Of a DNA stretch of 64,000 bases, positions 48,761 to 58,090 are shown in pieces. Source of the stretch: Prochlorococcus sp. scB241_528N17 (GTDB taxonomy: Bacteria > Cyanobacteriota > Cyanobacteriia > PCC-6307 > Cyanobiaceae); contig JFLG01000001.1 of NCBI GenBank assembly GCA_000634735.1, forward strand, positions 1-64,000, in the 5' to 3' direction. Under the pieces are notes generated by a model, which saw nothing but the letters and a program-made list of their open reading frames with translations, was not told where the DNA came from and made no database searches. The first letter of the stretch is position 1. Every line of letters begins with the position of its first letter. Position numbers and translations under genes: made by a program.

Positions 48761-49699
48761 ATGAATTCAGTAATTTTCCAAGAAACAGCAAAATTAAAAA
48801 AACCTGTTCCAGCTGAAAAAGTTATAGAACTCTCAGAAAAATTACTGGAACCTTCCAGTCATTCAAAAAGATATCCTCCAAGACTACATAAAACTTGGGG
48901 AACAATAGTTTTCATGGTTGCAATTCATATTCTTTCTTTTGTAGCTATACAACCAAAATTTTGGAGTATTCCTGCAGTCACTTCATTATTATTTTTTTAC
49001 TGGGTAACTGCTTGTTTAGGGGTCACTCTTGGATATCACAGATTGTTATCACACAGATCTTTCATTGTTCCAAGATGGTTAGAAAGATTTTTTGCTACCT
49101 GTGGAGCTATAAGTTGCCAGCATGGACCAATTGATTGGGTAGGTTTACATAGGCACCACCACTCTTTTTCAGATACTGAAGTAGATCATCACAATAGTAA
49201 AAAGGGGTTTTGGTGGAGCCATATGGGTTGGATGTTTAAAGACGTTGAAGCACTAAAAGCTGTTCCAAAACTAAGTGCAGATTTAATCAAGGATCCATAC
49301 TATAGATTTCTGAATAAATATTTTTTATTTTTACAAATTCCTATTGGACTTTCTTTGTACGCAATAGGTCAAAAATTAGGAGTAGGAGGATGGGCTCTAG
49401 TCCTTTGGGGAATTCCATTGAGGCTTGTAGTTGTTTATCACGTAACTTGGCTAGTCAATTCCGCGACGCATTGTTGGGGTAAAGCACCATTTGAAAGTGG
49501 TGATTCATCTAAAAACAATGCGTGGGTTGCTGCATTAACATTTGGAGAAGGTTGGCATAATAATCATCATGCATTTCCCAATTCAGCAAAACAAGGATTA
49601 TTTAGAGGTCAGATAGACATAACATGGGAACATATTAAGATTCTTGCAAAATTTGGTCTTGCAAAAAAAGTAAAGTTACCCTCTAGGTCTTATTATTAA
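48761..49699 (+). CDS. desC: Acyl-lipid delta-9 fatty acid desaturase
   Basis: A 312-residue membrane di-iron desaturase. The three histidine boxes are complete: [20 protein letters not shown] and [11 protein letters not shown]. About four membrane helices occur in pairs (about 50-90 and 185-235). The pattern H-x4-H, H-x2-HH, H-x2-HH is that of delta-9 acyl-lipid desaturases (DesC), which put the first double bond in membrane fatty acids using ferredoxin as electron donor; position specificity is inferred from the family. It starts at ATG 48761 and precedes rplI by 20 bp. Confidence 0.92.
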   Translation: MNSVIFQETAKLKKPVPAEKVIELSEKLLEPSSHSKRYPPRLHKTWGTIVFMVAIHILSFVAIQPKFWSIPAVTSLLFFYWVTACLGVTLGYHRLLSHRSFIVPRWLERFFATCGAISCQHGPIDWVGLHRHHHSFSDTEVDHHNSKKGFWWSHMGWMFKDVEALKAVPKLSADLIKDPYYRFLNKYFLFLQIPIGLSLYAIGQKLGVGGWALVLWGIPLRLVVVYHVTWLVNSATHCWGKAPFESGDSSKNNAWVAALTFGEGWHNNHHAFPNSAKQGLFRGQIDITWEHIKILAKFGLAKKVKLPSRSYY

Positions 49700-49719
49700 A
49701 TATATTGTTCAATATTTTC

Positions 49720-50175
49720 ATGGCTAAAAGAGTAAAAGTTGCATTAACTGAATCAATCGCATCATTAGGCAAAGAAGGTGATCTAGTTGAAGTAGCACCT
49801 GGATACGCAAGAAATTTTCTATTACCTTTTGGCAAGGCAATGAATGTAACACCAGCAGTCCTTAAACAAATTGAGAGGAAGAAAGAAAAAGAAAAAATCG
49901 CTGCTGATAAATTAAAGCAAGAAGCTTTAGATTTCCAAACTGCGTTATCTACAATAGGTAGGTTCACTATCAAAAAACAGGTTGGAGAAGATGGTGTCCT
50001 TTTTGGAACGGTTACCAATGGGGATGTTGCCGAAGCAATAGAAGCGGCAACTAAAAAAGAAATTGATAGAAGAAACATTACTGTTCCTGATATTCATAAT
50101 TTAGGTTCCTTTACTGCAAAAATAAAATTACATCCAGAAGTAAATGCAGAAGTAAATATTGAAGTAACAAGTTAA
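49720..50175 (+). CDS. rplI: 50S ribosomal protein L9
   Basis: A 151-residue L9 ([40 protein letters not shown]), with N- and C-terminal RNA-binding domains joined by a long helix ([20 protein letters not shown]). The start is ATG 49720; an upstream in-frame TTG at 49705 would add five residues not expected for L9. dnaB follows 58 bp downstream, a linkage common in bacteria. Confidence 0.97.
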   Translation: MAKRVKVALTESIASLGKEGDLVEVAPGYARNFLLPFGKAMNVTPAVLKQIERKKEKEKIAADKLKQEALDFQTALSTIGRFTIKKQVGEDGVLFGTVTNGDVAEAIEAATKKEIDRRNITVPDIHNLGSFTAKIKLHPEVNAEVNIEVTS

Positions 50176-50233
50176 TCAATTTGTTGCATTATTTTGAAAA
50201 GTAGCCAGAGTATATATCTAAGCAATTAAAGAT

Positions 50234-51616
50234 ATGGTTTCCGTACCTTTTCCAAATAATGGGCAAAATAAAAATTTTAAAAAGGATTTTAATAGTGAAA
50301 ATTCTGGATTAGTACCTCCTCAAAACGTTCAAGCGGAGGAAGCTGTTCTTGGTGGCATACTTCTGGATCCAGACGCGATCGGAAGGATTGCAGACTTAAT
50401 TAAACCTGAAGCTTTTTATATAAATGCCCATCAAGAGATTTATAGAACAGCATTAATGTTGCATACCCAGGGTAAACCGACTGATTTAACATCAATGAGT
50501 GCTTGGTTAGCAGATAATGGATCACTAGAAAAAATTGGAGGAAACAGCAAACTGGTAGAACTAGTTGAAAATGTTTCATCTACAGCTTCCATAGAACAAG
50601 TTGCTAATTTAATTAATGACAAATTCATGCGAAGGCAACTTATCAGATCTGGAAATGAAGTGGTTCAACTAGGTTTTGATCAAACGCAAGATACTAATGA
50701 AGTTCTAGATAAAGCAGAGCAAAAAATATTTGAAATCAGTCAAGAAAAACCTTCAAAAGGTCTGACCCAAGCAGCTGAAATACTTACAAGTACTTTCAAT
50801 GAAATAGAGTCAAGATCATTAGGTACTTCAGTAGCTGGAATTCCTGTAAATTTCTACGATCTTGATGCGATGACTCAAGGTTTTCAAAGAAGTGATTTAA
50901 TAATTGTTGCTGGAAGACCTTCAATGGGGAAAACTTCAATAGTTCTTAATCTGGCTAAAAATGTTGCACAATCTCAAGATTTACCTGTGTGTGTATTTAG
51001 CCTTGAAATGAGTAAAGAACAGTTGACATATAGATTACTCTCTATGGAAGTTGGAATCGAGAGTGGCAGGCTAAGAACAGGAAGATTACAACAAGATGAA
51101 TGGCCATTACTCGGAGAAGGTATCAATTCATTAGGTCAATTACCAATATTTATAGATGACAAACCTAACTTAAGTGTTTTAGAGATGAGATCTCTTTGCA
51201 GAAGATTAATAGCTGAACAAAAAAAAGAACTTGGATTAATTGTGATTGATTATCTCCAGTTAATGGAAGGATCAACCCCTGATAATAGAGTGCAAGAACT
51301 TTCACGAATAACAAGAGGTCTTAAAAGCATGGCTAGAGAATTAAAAGTACCAGTAGTAGCTTTATCTCAGCTTAGTAGAGGAGTAGAGTCTAGAACAAAT
51401 AAAAGACCAATGTTAAGCGATCTAAGAGAATCAGGATCTATTGAACAAGACGCAGATTTAGTATTAATGATTTATAGAGATGAATACTACAATCCAGAGA
51501 CTGAAGATAGAGGAATTACAGAAATCATTGTCACTAAACATAGAAATGGACCCGTAGGAACTGTTAAATTATTATTCGAACCTCAATTTACGAGATTTAG
51601 GAATTTAGCTAATTAA
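50234..51616 (+). CDS. dnaB: Replicative DNA helicase
   Basis: A 460-residue DnaB, the hexameric 5'-3' helicase of the replication fork. The N-terminal domain (VPPQNVQAEEAVLGGILLDP) binds primase. The RecA-like domain has Walker A IIVAGRPSMGKTSIVLNLA, CVFSLEMSKEQL, Walker B LIVIDYLQLMEG, the arginine-finger region and SDLRESGSIEQDADLVL. No intein interrupts it, unlike some cyanobacterial dnaB genes. It starts at ATG 50234, and mnmG follows 12 bp downstream. Confidence 0.98.
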   Translation: MVSVPFPNNGQNKNFKKDFNSENSGLVPPQNVQAEEAVLGGILLDPDAIGRIADLIKPEAFYINAHQEIYRTALMLHTQGKPTDLTSMSAWLADNGSLEKIGGNSKLVELVENVSSTASIEQVANLINDKFMRRQLIRSGNEVVQLGFDQTQDTNEVLDKAEQKIFEISQEKPSKGLTQAAEILTSTFNEIESRSLGTSVAGIPVNFYDLDAMTQGFQRSDLIIVAGRPSMGKTSIVLNLAKNVAQSQDLPVCVFSLEMSKEQLTYRLLSMEVGIESGRLRTGRLQQDEWPLLGEGINSLGQLPIFIDDKPNLSVLEMRSLCRRLIAEQKKELGLIVIDYLQLMEGSTPDNRVQELSRITRGLKSMARELKVPVVALSQLSRGVESRTNKRPMLSDLRESGSIEQDADLVLMIYRDEYYNPETEDRGITEIIVTKHRNGPVGTVKLLFEPQFTRFRNLAN

Positions 51617-51628
51617 ATCGATCCTAAA

Positions 51629-53596
51629 ATGCAAGATCATCACTCAACAAATGAATCTTTTGACATTATCGTTATTGGAGGAGGACATGCAGGATGCGAA
51701 GCAGCTATAACAACCGCAAAATTAGGATTTTCAACAGCCTTATTTACAATCAATTTAGATAGAATTGCCTGGCAACCTTGCAACCCTGCAGTTGGCGGGC
51801 CGGCAAAAAGTCAGTTGGTACATGAAGTTGATGCATTAGGTGGAATTATTGGTAAATTAGCCGATGAGACAGCTATACAAAAAAGAATATTAAATGCAAG
51901 TAGAGGCCCAGCTGTATGGGCATTAAGAGCTCAAACAGATAAAAGAGAATACTCAAAAAAGATGATTGAAATACTACAAAATACAGAAAATTTATCTTTA
52001 AAAGAAGCAATGATTACTGAACTGGATATTGCAAAAACTGAAGAAATCGGATTGAACTCAAAAAAAAGTTTAAAAAAAAGAATAAAGGGTGTAAGGACTT
52101 TCTTTGGTAGTTATTATTCAGCAAGATCAGTTATCATCACAGCTGGAACGTTCTTAGAAGGAAGAATATGGATAGGAAATAAATCAATGTCAGCTGGTAG
52201 ATCGGGCGAACAAGCAGCAAAAGGTCTTACTCAAAATTTGCACGAAATTGGTATCAAAACAGAACGTTTAAAAACAGGCACTCCAGCAAGAGTTGATAAA
52301 AGAAGTATAAGTTTTAATGAATTAGATATTCAACCTAGTACTGCAGCAGATAAATATTTTTCATTTGACCCAGATATCAAAAATAATATGCCCCAAGTTA
52401 GTTGTCATATCACAAGAACAACTGCTAAAACACATCAACTCATTCGAAACAATTTACATTTAACTCCCATTTACGGCGGTTTTATTGATAGTAAAGGGCC
52501 AAGATATTGTCCATCAATTGAAGATAAAATAGTTAAGTTTGCTGATAAAGAATCACATCAAATTTTCTTAGAGCCAGAAGGAATTAATACCCCTGAAATA
52601 TATGTACAAGGATTTTCTACAGGTTTACCAGAAAATATTCAATTAGAACTTTTAAGAACCTTACCAGGATTAAGTGAATGTAAAATGTTGCGACCAGCAT
52701 ATGCTGTCGAGTATGACTATATACCTGCAACACAACTCCAAACATCACTCGAAACAAAAGAAATTGAATATTTGTTTAGCGCTGGACAAATTAATGGAAC
52801 TACTGGTTATGAAGAAGCAGCAGCACAAGGATTGGTTGCAGGAGTCAATGCGACAAGAAAACTAAACAAAAAAGACCCAATCATCTTCACTAGAGAAAGC
52901 AGCTATATAGGAACAATGATCAATGACTTAATTACTAAAGACCTCAAAGAACCCTACAGAGTTCTTACTAGTAGAAGTGAATATAGGTTAACTCTTAGAG
53001 GAGATAATGCAGATAGAAGATTAACTCCATTAGGTTATCAAATAGGTCTAATTGATGAGAAAAGATGGACGTCATATCAAGAAAAAATGAAACTCCTCGA
53101 AGAAGAGAAATTAAGATTAAAAAACACCCGTTTAAAAAATACCGATCAAATATCAAAAAAAATAGAATTAGACACGGGATCAAAAATTAAAGGCTCAACA
53201 ACTTTGAAAGAACTCTTAAAAAGACCAAACTTTCATTATTCAGATCTAATCAAGTATAATTTGAATGAAAAAAATTTAGGCTCATCAATACAGGAAGGTG
53301 TTGAAATAGATATTAAATACGAAGGTTACCTTAAAAGACAAAAAAACAATATTGAACAAATAAATCGCCAAAGCTGTAAATCTCTACCGCAAGAAATAAA
53401 TTATGAAAATATAGATACACTATCTTTAGAAGCTAGAGAAAATTTGAATAAAATAAAGCCAAAAAATTTTGGTGATGCTTCAAAAATTCCTGGAGTAAGC
53501 AAAGCTGATTTAACTGCATTACTTGTTTGGCTAAAAATAAGAGAAATAAAGAAAGAAAAGGCAAATATTTTTGTCAAAAAAAAGTTATCATCTTAA
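51629..53596 (+). CDS. mnmG: tRNA uridine-5-carboxymethylaminomethyl enzyme MnmG
   Basis: A 655-residue FAD-dependent MnmG (GidA), which with the GTPase MnmE modifies U34 of tRNAs reading split codon boxes. The FAD motif is [52 protein letters not shown], the [20 protein letters not shown] and the [19 protein letters not shown] segments are hallmark blocks. The C-terminal helical domain binds MnmE. It starts at ATG 51629. The reading frame after its TAA stays open into the next gene, an unusual arrangement noted separately. Confidence 0.98.
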   Translation: MQDHHSTNESFDIIVIGGGHAGCEAAITTAKLGFSTALFTINLDRIAWQPCNPAVGGPAKSQLVHEVDALGGIIGKLADETAIQKRILNASRGPAVWALRAQTDKREYSKKMIEILQNTENLSLKEAMITELDIAKTEEIGLNSKKSLKKRIKGVRTFFGSYYSARSVIITAGTFLEGRIWIGNKSMSAGRSGEQAAKGLTQNLHEIGIKTERLKTGTPARVDKRSISFNELDIQPSTAADKYFSFDPDIKNNMPQVSCHITRTTAKTHQLIRNNLHLTPIYGGFIDSKGPRYCPSIEDKIVKFADKESHQIFLEPEGINTPEIYVQGFSTGLPENIQLELLRTLPGLSECKMLRPAYAVEYDYIPATQLQTSLETKEIEYLFSAGQINGTTGYEEAAAQGLVAGVNATRKLNKKDPIIFTRESSYIGTMINDLITKDLKEPYRVLTSRSEYRLTLRGDNADRRLTPLGYQIGLIDEKRWTSYQEKMKLLEEEKLRLKNTRLKNTDQISKKIELDTGSKIKGSTTLKELLKRPNFHYSDLIKYNLNEKNLGSSIQEGVEIDIKYEGYLKRQKNNIEQINRQSCKSLPQEINYENIDTLSLEARENLNKIKPKNFGDASKIPGVSKADLTALLVWLKIREIKKEKANIFVKKKLSS

Positions 53597-53677
53597 AAGC
53601 AATCTGTAAGAGCACTGGATAATAAACTTTTTAACTCACCAAAAATTTTATGGGAAGAAAAAGCTTCTACTTTTTTA

Positions 53678-54220
53678 GTGAAAAATTCATTACCAAAAAT
53701 ATCTGGTCCATGGAAATTAATGCTGCTTGGAGATGGAAGTCCAACAAGACATTTGCAGCTTTTAACCAATCAAGAGACGAAAATTCAATTAATTTCAATG
53801 CAAGTAGATCCTCTATTCATAGCAGAAGGTCCTAAAGAATTAAATCAGTTAAATGGCCCTTTAATTAGAAGACAAGTATGGATTAAAAACAATAATCAGA
53901 ATCTAGCATGGGCTGAAAGTTGGTGGAATACAGAACAAGCAAATGAAAATTTAAAAGCAAAAGAAGAACCAATTTGGAAGAATTTGACACAAGACAGATC
54001 AGAGTTGTTTAGAGAAGTTGATCGAATTTCAATTGTTAATTCAAATTGGTTAGAAGATCAATTTTCTTTTAAAGGCCCATTCTGGTCAAGAAATTATAGA
54101 TTTTTTCGAGACAAAAAGCCCCTAACAATTATTAGAGAAGTCTTCAATCCACATTTAGAAACTTTATTAGGTTATTCAGGAATAAAAGAATTTAAGAAAC
54201 TATATTCTTCTTCTTCTTGA
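53678..54220 (+). CDS. Chorismate lyase-like protein (Ycf21/DUF98 type), start uncertain
   Basis: This frame gives 180 residues from GTG 53678. The block WKLMLLGDGSPTRHLQLLT and the late PFWSRNYRFFRDKKPLTII with E-V-F-x-P match the Ycf21/DUF98 family, chorismate lyases that cleave chorismate to 4-hydroxybenzoate for plastoquinone in cyanobacteria. Upstream of GTG 53678 the frame is open back to the mnmG stop at 53596, and its last part (PKILWEEKASTFL) looks coding. The true start may thus be upstream, but no ATG, GTG or TTG is available there; CTG 53615 is possible. The 3' end overlaps the convergent unknown gene by 21 bp. Confidence 0.75.
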   Translation: MKNSLPKISGPWKLMLLGDGSPTRHLQLLTNQETKIQLISMQVDPLFIAEGPKELNQLNGPLIRRQVWIKNNNQNLAWAESWWNTEQANENLKAKEEPIWKNLTQDRSELFREVDRISIVNSNWLEDQFSFKGPFWSRNYRFFRDKKPLTIIREVFNPHLETLLGYSGIKEFKKLYSSSS

Positions 54221-54763
54221 TCTAGGAAGATTTCTTGATTTTGATTGACCTTGTTGGTTTGATTGAACTGGTGATGTAGTATTCTCTTTTTCTGAAGCTC
54301 TTTGCCATCTTTCAACTTTGAAATCCATTTCATCTGGCCAATCTTCATCTTTACTCTCTTTCGCATAAGGTAATTTTTTTTGTTCAGTTGTCTGTAAATT
54401 TTTTGGTTGCCTTAAAGATATTGCTTTTAAAGGTCTTTTTGAATACTGTTTAGCTGATTCATAAGAATTTGATTCTCTGGAAAATGTCTTAATATCACTA
54501 TTTTCAGTGTAAAAATTCTCATCATTCCAATCATCATTATCTTCATCAAAAAATAAATCCACTTTTTCAGATACCCATCTTCCTACTTTTTTAACACTCT
54601 TACTTGTTATTCCTTGAAAATCTGAGTTCCTTCTTTTTCCTGGCCTAGCCCCGGATACTCCATCAACAAATTGTCTTCCAGTTTCGAAAATTTTATCAAC
54701 CTGTTTATCAACAATGTTTTTATCAAAACTATTTCTAAGATTTCTAATTCTCCTTGAATCCAT
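54200..54763 (-). CDS. Unknown charged, low-complexity protein
   Basis: A 187-residue protein with no family I can name. The N-terminal 75 residues look folded (RNSFDKNIVDKQVDKIFETG, VGRWVSEKVDLFFDE). The remainder is polar, rich in Lys, Glu, Ser and Asn, and probably disordered, ending in a basic PRSRRRR stretch that could bind nucleic acid. One tryptophan-rich patch occurs (DEDWPDEMDFKVERWQ). It starts at ATG 54763, overlaps the convergent chorismate lyase-like gene by 21 bp and lies downstream of the SprT-like gene. Confidence 0.65.
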   Translation of the reverse strand: MDSRRIRNLRNSFDKNIVDKQVDKIFETGRQFVDGVSGARPGKRRNSDFQGITSKSVKKVGRWVSEKVDLFFDEDNDDWNDENFYTENSDIKTFSRESNSYESAKQYSKRPLKAISLRQPKNLQTTEQKKLPYAKESKDEDWPDEMDFKVERWQRASEKENTTSPVQSNQQGQSKSRNLPRSRRRRI

Positions 54764-54846
54764 AAATTATTATGCTTTTTAAAATATAAATTACATTAAA
54801 AAAATAAATAATTCCAAATATAGAAACAAAATCACATCTTATATTT

Positions 54847-55374
54847 TTAATCAAACAAAATTAAACACTTTTTATTCCATGATCCATTAAAGAAATTTAC
54901 ACAACATTTTTTACAGGCAATATTCTTTATCCTTTTCCTGTAGAAAAATTTCTCACCACAATTTTGGCAAGTTCCTATATATTTTAATTCTCTCCTTTCA
55001 ATAGGAAATGAGTGCCTCACAGAAATTTGAAAATTCTTTTCTTTCTCATTAATTTCATTCATCTTTTCTAAGAAATTTGGACCATGTATCTCATTTTTTT
55101 TTAATATCCTATCTACCCATGCATGAATCATTTCATGACATAAAGTACTGTTTATTTCACTAGTAGATAATTTACTCAAAATAGGTTTCGATAAGATAAT
55201 TTCAGAATCTACAAGACCATTAATTCGTTTTCTTTTATAAAAACCAGCAGTAGTTTTTAATCTATTATCACTCCATCTAACTTTTACTAAAGGTTGATTA
55301 TTAACCGCCAGAGAATTTTCAAAATATTGACTATTAAATTTATGAAATAAAGGTAAAAGAGGAATTACTGGCAT
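54847..55374 (-). CDS. SprT-like zinc metallopeptidase
   Basis: A 175-residue SprT-like protein. The gluzincin site LCHEMIHAWVDRI holds H-E-x-x-H, the region before it (VRWSDNRLKTTAGFYKR) is typical of SprT, and a C-terminal four-Cys zinc ribbon is present (CQNCGEKFFY and CKKCC). The family includes human SPRTN, which degrades DNA-protein crosslinks; bacterial members are little studied, so the role is unknown. It starts at ATG 55374 and is divergent from the next gene across 85 bp. Confidence 0.88.
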   Translation of the reverse strand: MPVIPLLPLFHKFNSQYFENSLAVNNQPLVKVRWSDNRLKTTAGFYKRKRINGLVDSEIILSKPILSKLSTSEINSTLCHEMIHAWVDRILKKNEIHGPNFLEKMNEINEKEKNFQISVRHSFPIERRELKYIGTCQNCGEKFFYRKRIKNIACKKCCVNFFNGSWNKKCLILFD

Positions 55375-55459
55375 TATGGATTAAAATTAGTATTATTTTG
55401 ACAAAAAAAGCCATCAAAAACGATTTCTTTTCTTAAAGTAATAAAAAACTTAAATCAAC

Positions 55460-55879
55460 ATGGATGCAACACTAGTTAAAGATATAGGATTCAAAGCATT
55501 ATTAATTGGCGGAGCGGTACTTGTTTCTTTTTGGACTTTTAATGCGGTCAAATTAGTTATAAGCGCCAGAGGAATTAATCCATTAGTAAGAAAGTTTTTT
55601 GATCAAATAGCTGCAGGAAGAATTGATGCAGCGTATGGTTTGACTACAAAAACTTATAAAACTCATGTAAAGAGACAAGACTTTCTTAAATTTTTAGCTA
55701 GTTTAAACCTCAATAAATACAGAAATTTAAAATCAGGAAGACCTAGAGTACAAGAAGATCAAATCATAATAACTTTGAATTTAAAATCAGAAGATAAACA
55801 AGATGAGCTCCCATTAGACTTTACTTTCGCAAAAACTAATAATGATTGGAAAATAGACAGAATAGCAAAAGTGAATTAA
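55460..55879 (+). CDS. Unknown membrane-anchored protein with NTF2-like domain
   Basis: A 139-residue protein with one N-terminal helix (LLIGGAVLVSFWTFNAVKLV, about 14-33) followed by a soluble domain: NPLVRKFFDQIAAGRIDAAY, TKTYKTHVKRQDFLKFL and a closing NDWKIDRIAKV strand. That pattern resembles DUF4864- and NTF2-type ligand-binding folds. No catalytic residues can be pointed out. The ATP ligase gene begins 9 bp downstream on the same strand, so the two are probably co-transcribed, but a shared function is not evident. Confidence 0.6.
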   Translation: MDATLVKDIGFKALLIGGAVLVSFWTFNAVKLVISARGINPLVRKFFDQIAAGRIDAAYGLTTKTYKTHVKRQDFLKFLASLNLNKYRNLKSGRPRVQEDQIIITLNLKSEDKQDELPLDFTFAKTNNDWKIDRIAKVN

Positions 55880-55888
55880 TAATTTTTT

Positions 55889-57217
55889 GTGAGGCAAAAA
55901 GAATTGTTTAAAGAAGAGATAATACATCAATTAGAATTACACCCAAGTAGATTAGATAAAGAAAAAATCATCTCAGAAGCAATGGAAGAAGGTCTAGATG
56001 ATTTTTTTGAAGGTATACGTATGGCACTTGATCCATTAGTAACCTTTGGTGTAAAAATTGTCCCTGAGAAAGAGAATGATAAAAGTCAAAATTTTTTATG
56101 GGAAGATTTTAGGAAATTAGCCAATAAGCTTATTCAAAGAGAACTTACTGGTCACGCTGCTCGCGATGCAATTCTTACAGCTATGGAATCTGCAACAAAA
56201 GAAGAGTGGAATGGATTTTATAGACGAGTTTTAATTAAAGATCTTAGATGTGGTGTATCTGAAAAAACAATCAACAAGATAGCAAAGAAATTTCCCAAAT
56301 ATGCTATTCCTATTTTTTCTTGTCCTTTAGCTCATGACAGTGCAAATCACGAAAAAAAAATGATAGGAAAAAAGCAAATTGAAATTAAGTTAGATGGTGT
56401 ACGAGTCTTAACTATTATTAGACAAAATAAAGTAGAAATGTTTTCTCGTAATGGGAAACAATTTCATAACTTTGGTCATATTATCTCAGAAATAGAAAAC
56501 GCCTTAAAAGAAGACCCAGCGCCTTATGACTTAGTACTAGATGGTGAAGTGATGAGCGCTAACTTTCAAGATTTAATGAAACAGGTACATAGAAAAGATG
56601 GCAAACAAACCAAAGACGCAGTTCTCCACCTATTTGACTTATGTCCCCTTGAAAACTTTCAAAAAGGTAGATGGAACACTAGTCAAACAAAAAGAAGTTT
56701 ATTAGTAAAAGAATGGGTAGCAAAATATTCTATGCTTCTAAAACATATACAAACACTTGAATGGGAAAATGTAGATCTCGACACTATTGAAGGACAGAAA
56801 AGATTTGTAGAGTTGAATAAATCTGCTGTGGAAGGTGGTTATGAAGGAGTAATGATAAAAGATCCTGATGCTATGTATGAATGTAAAAGAACACACAGTT
56901 GGTTAAAAGCAAAACCTTTCATTGAAGTCACTTTAAAAGTTGTATCGATTGAGGAGGGTACAGGTCGCAACAAAGGGAGACTGGGAGCAATCCTGGTAGA
57001 AGGAGAAGATGATGGGTATGAATACAGTCTTAGTTGCGGAAGCGGATTTAGTGATATCCAACGTGAAGAATATTGGTCAAAACGTAATCATCTCGTTGGT
57101 CAACTTGTAGAAATCAGAGCTGATGCTAAAACTAAATCCAAGGATGCGGTGGCTTTTAGTCTTAGGTTTCCTAGATTCAAATGCTTTAGAGGGTTTAAAG
57201 ATGGAGAAAAAATTTAA
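55889..57217 (+). CDS. ATP-dependent DNA ligase
   Basis: A 442-residue ATP-dependent ligase with an N-terminal DNA-binding domain (about 1-150), an adenylation domain and an OB-fold. The nucleotidyltransferase motifs are complete: I KLDGVR with the adenylated Lys, Ia FSRNGKQF, III LDGEVMS, IV YEGVMIKDP and V WLKAKPF. Cyanobacteria replicate with the NAD-dependent LigA, so this is an accessory, probably repair, enzyme. It starts at GTG 55889 (no in-frame ATG before the conserved part). An A9 run in the frame just before motif I is a mutable site. It follows an NTF2-like gene by 9 bp. Confidence 0.93.
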   Translation: MRQKELFKEEIIHQLELHPSRLDKEKIISEAMEEGLDDFFEGIRMALDPLVTFGVKIVPEKENDKSQNFLWEDFRKLANKLIQRELTGHAARDAILTAMESATKEEWNGFYRRVLIKDLRCGVSEKTINKIAKKFPKYAIPIFSCPLAHDSANHEKKMIGKKQIEIKLDGVRVLTIIRQNKVEMFSRNGKQFHNFGHIISEIENALKEDPAPYDLVLDGEVMSANFQDLMKQVHRKDGKQTKDAVLHLFDLCPLENFQKGRWNTSQTKRSLLVKEWVAKYSMLLKHIQTLEWENVDLDTIEGQKRFVELNKSAVEGGYEGVMIKDPDAMYECKRTHSWLKAKPFIEVTLKVVSIEEGTGRNKGRLGAILVEGEDDGYEYSLSCGSGFSDIQREEYWSKRNHLVGQLVEIRADAKTKSKDAVAFSLRFPRFKCFRGFKDGEKI

Positions 57218-57334
57218 ATTTTAAAAAATAATATCCAACAAAGTAGTCAAAGAAAAATGTGGTTTTTAAATAAAAAAAATAAAAATCTTGGCTATAAAAT
57301 ATAAGAATAATAATCAGGACTTTTTGAGAGACTT

Positions 57335-57487
57335 ATGACGAAGAAAACAGTTTTCAACTTCATAAAAACACCTTGTGGACAGGCAAAATATATCGAATTA
57401 GCAGCCAACAAAACTTTACTAGGTAAATTAAGGCTTTTGTGGTTTATCTTAATTGCATCAATTAGAGATTGGAATATTAAAGAGTAA
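57335..57487 (+). CDS. Small hypothetical protein (50 residues)
   Basis: A short frame of 50 codons beginning MTKKTVFNFIKTPCGQAKYI and ending ASIRDWNIKE. It has one moderately hydrophobic helix (LLGKLRLLWFILIASI, about 28-44), so it may be a peripheral or single-pass membrane protein. The gap between the ligase and the VTT gene would otherwise be 274 bases. Its amino acid composition looks protein-like rather than random (balanced residues, a plausible helix). It ends 4 bp before the convergent VTT gene. Function is unknown; it is not listed among longer frames because of size. Confidence 0.5.
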   Translation: MTKKTVFNFIKTPCGQAKYIELAANKTLLGKLRLLWFILIASIRDWNIKE

Positions 57488-57491
57488 ATTT

Positions 57492-58088
57492 TTAAGATTT
57501 TTCAAAATATTCTCTGGAGTATTTAGCTGAGAAATATACAACTAAAAAAGTTGAAATAATTCCAACGACAGTGATATATACATTATTTGGTGATTGCACA
57601 TTTTTTAACTCCTGGATACTTTTTGCCAAACTACCTATTGAGCAATAAAGAAAAGTTCCTGGAATTATTCCAAGAAGACCAAGAGCGAAATCTCTAAATT
57701 TAACATTATTCAAACCATAAAAATAATTAAGAATACTGAAGGGAAATATCGGCGATAATCTCGCTAAAAAAATTAATTTAAGTCCGCCTTTTTCTACTAC
57801 TTTTTCCATGACACTTAATTTTGGATAACGGCTAAAAAGATTTTTTAGCTTTTTTGCAAAAAAACTTTTTGATACAAAAAAAGCAACTGATGCTCCTATG
57901 GAAGCGGAAATTAAAACGATAATTGATCCTAAATATGAGCCATATAAAAAACCTGATAATAAAGATAACCAAGAGGCTGGAAGTATTAATAAAACAATTA
58001 AAATATAAATACAAACAAACGAAAAGATCCCAAAACCAGTATTAAAAAAAAAAGACAAATTATAAATATTTTCAAGAAATATATTCAT
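57492..58088 (-). CDS. VTT-domain (TVP38/DedA-related) membrane protein
   Basis: A 198-residue integral membrane protein of the VTT/SNARE-associated group. The signature lies in the segment LSLLSGFLYGSYLGSIIVLI, followed by an amphipathic stretch of about 40 residues, and then LIFLARLSPIFPFSILNYFYG with the F/L-x-R-x-x-P-x-x-P core and ALGLLGIIPGTFLYCSIGSL. About five membrane segments are predicted. Related proteins scramble or flip lipids or act as proton-linked transporters; the exact role here is unknown. It starts 2 bp after valS stops, on the same strand, which suggests transcription with it. Confidence 0.88.
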   Translation of the reverse strand: MNIFLENIYNLSFFFNTGFGIFSFVCIYILIVLLILPASWLSLLSGFLYGSYLGSIIVLISASIGASVAFFVSKSFFAKKLKNLFSRYPKLSVMEKVVEKGGLKLIFLARLSPIFPFSILNYFYGLNNVKFRDFALGLLGIIPGTFLYCSIGSLAKSIQELKNVQSPNNVYITVVGIISTFLVVYFSAKYSREYFEKS

Positions 58089-58090
58089 TC

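Noticed and set aside
56352..56360. A9 run in the ATP ligase gene as a programmed frameshift
   Set aside because: A shift here, just before the adenylation Lys, would yield a non-functional fragment. More likely a mutable run in an AT-rich genome.
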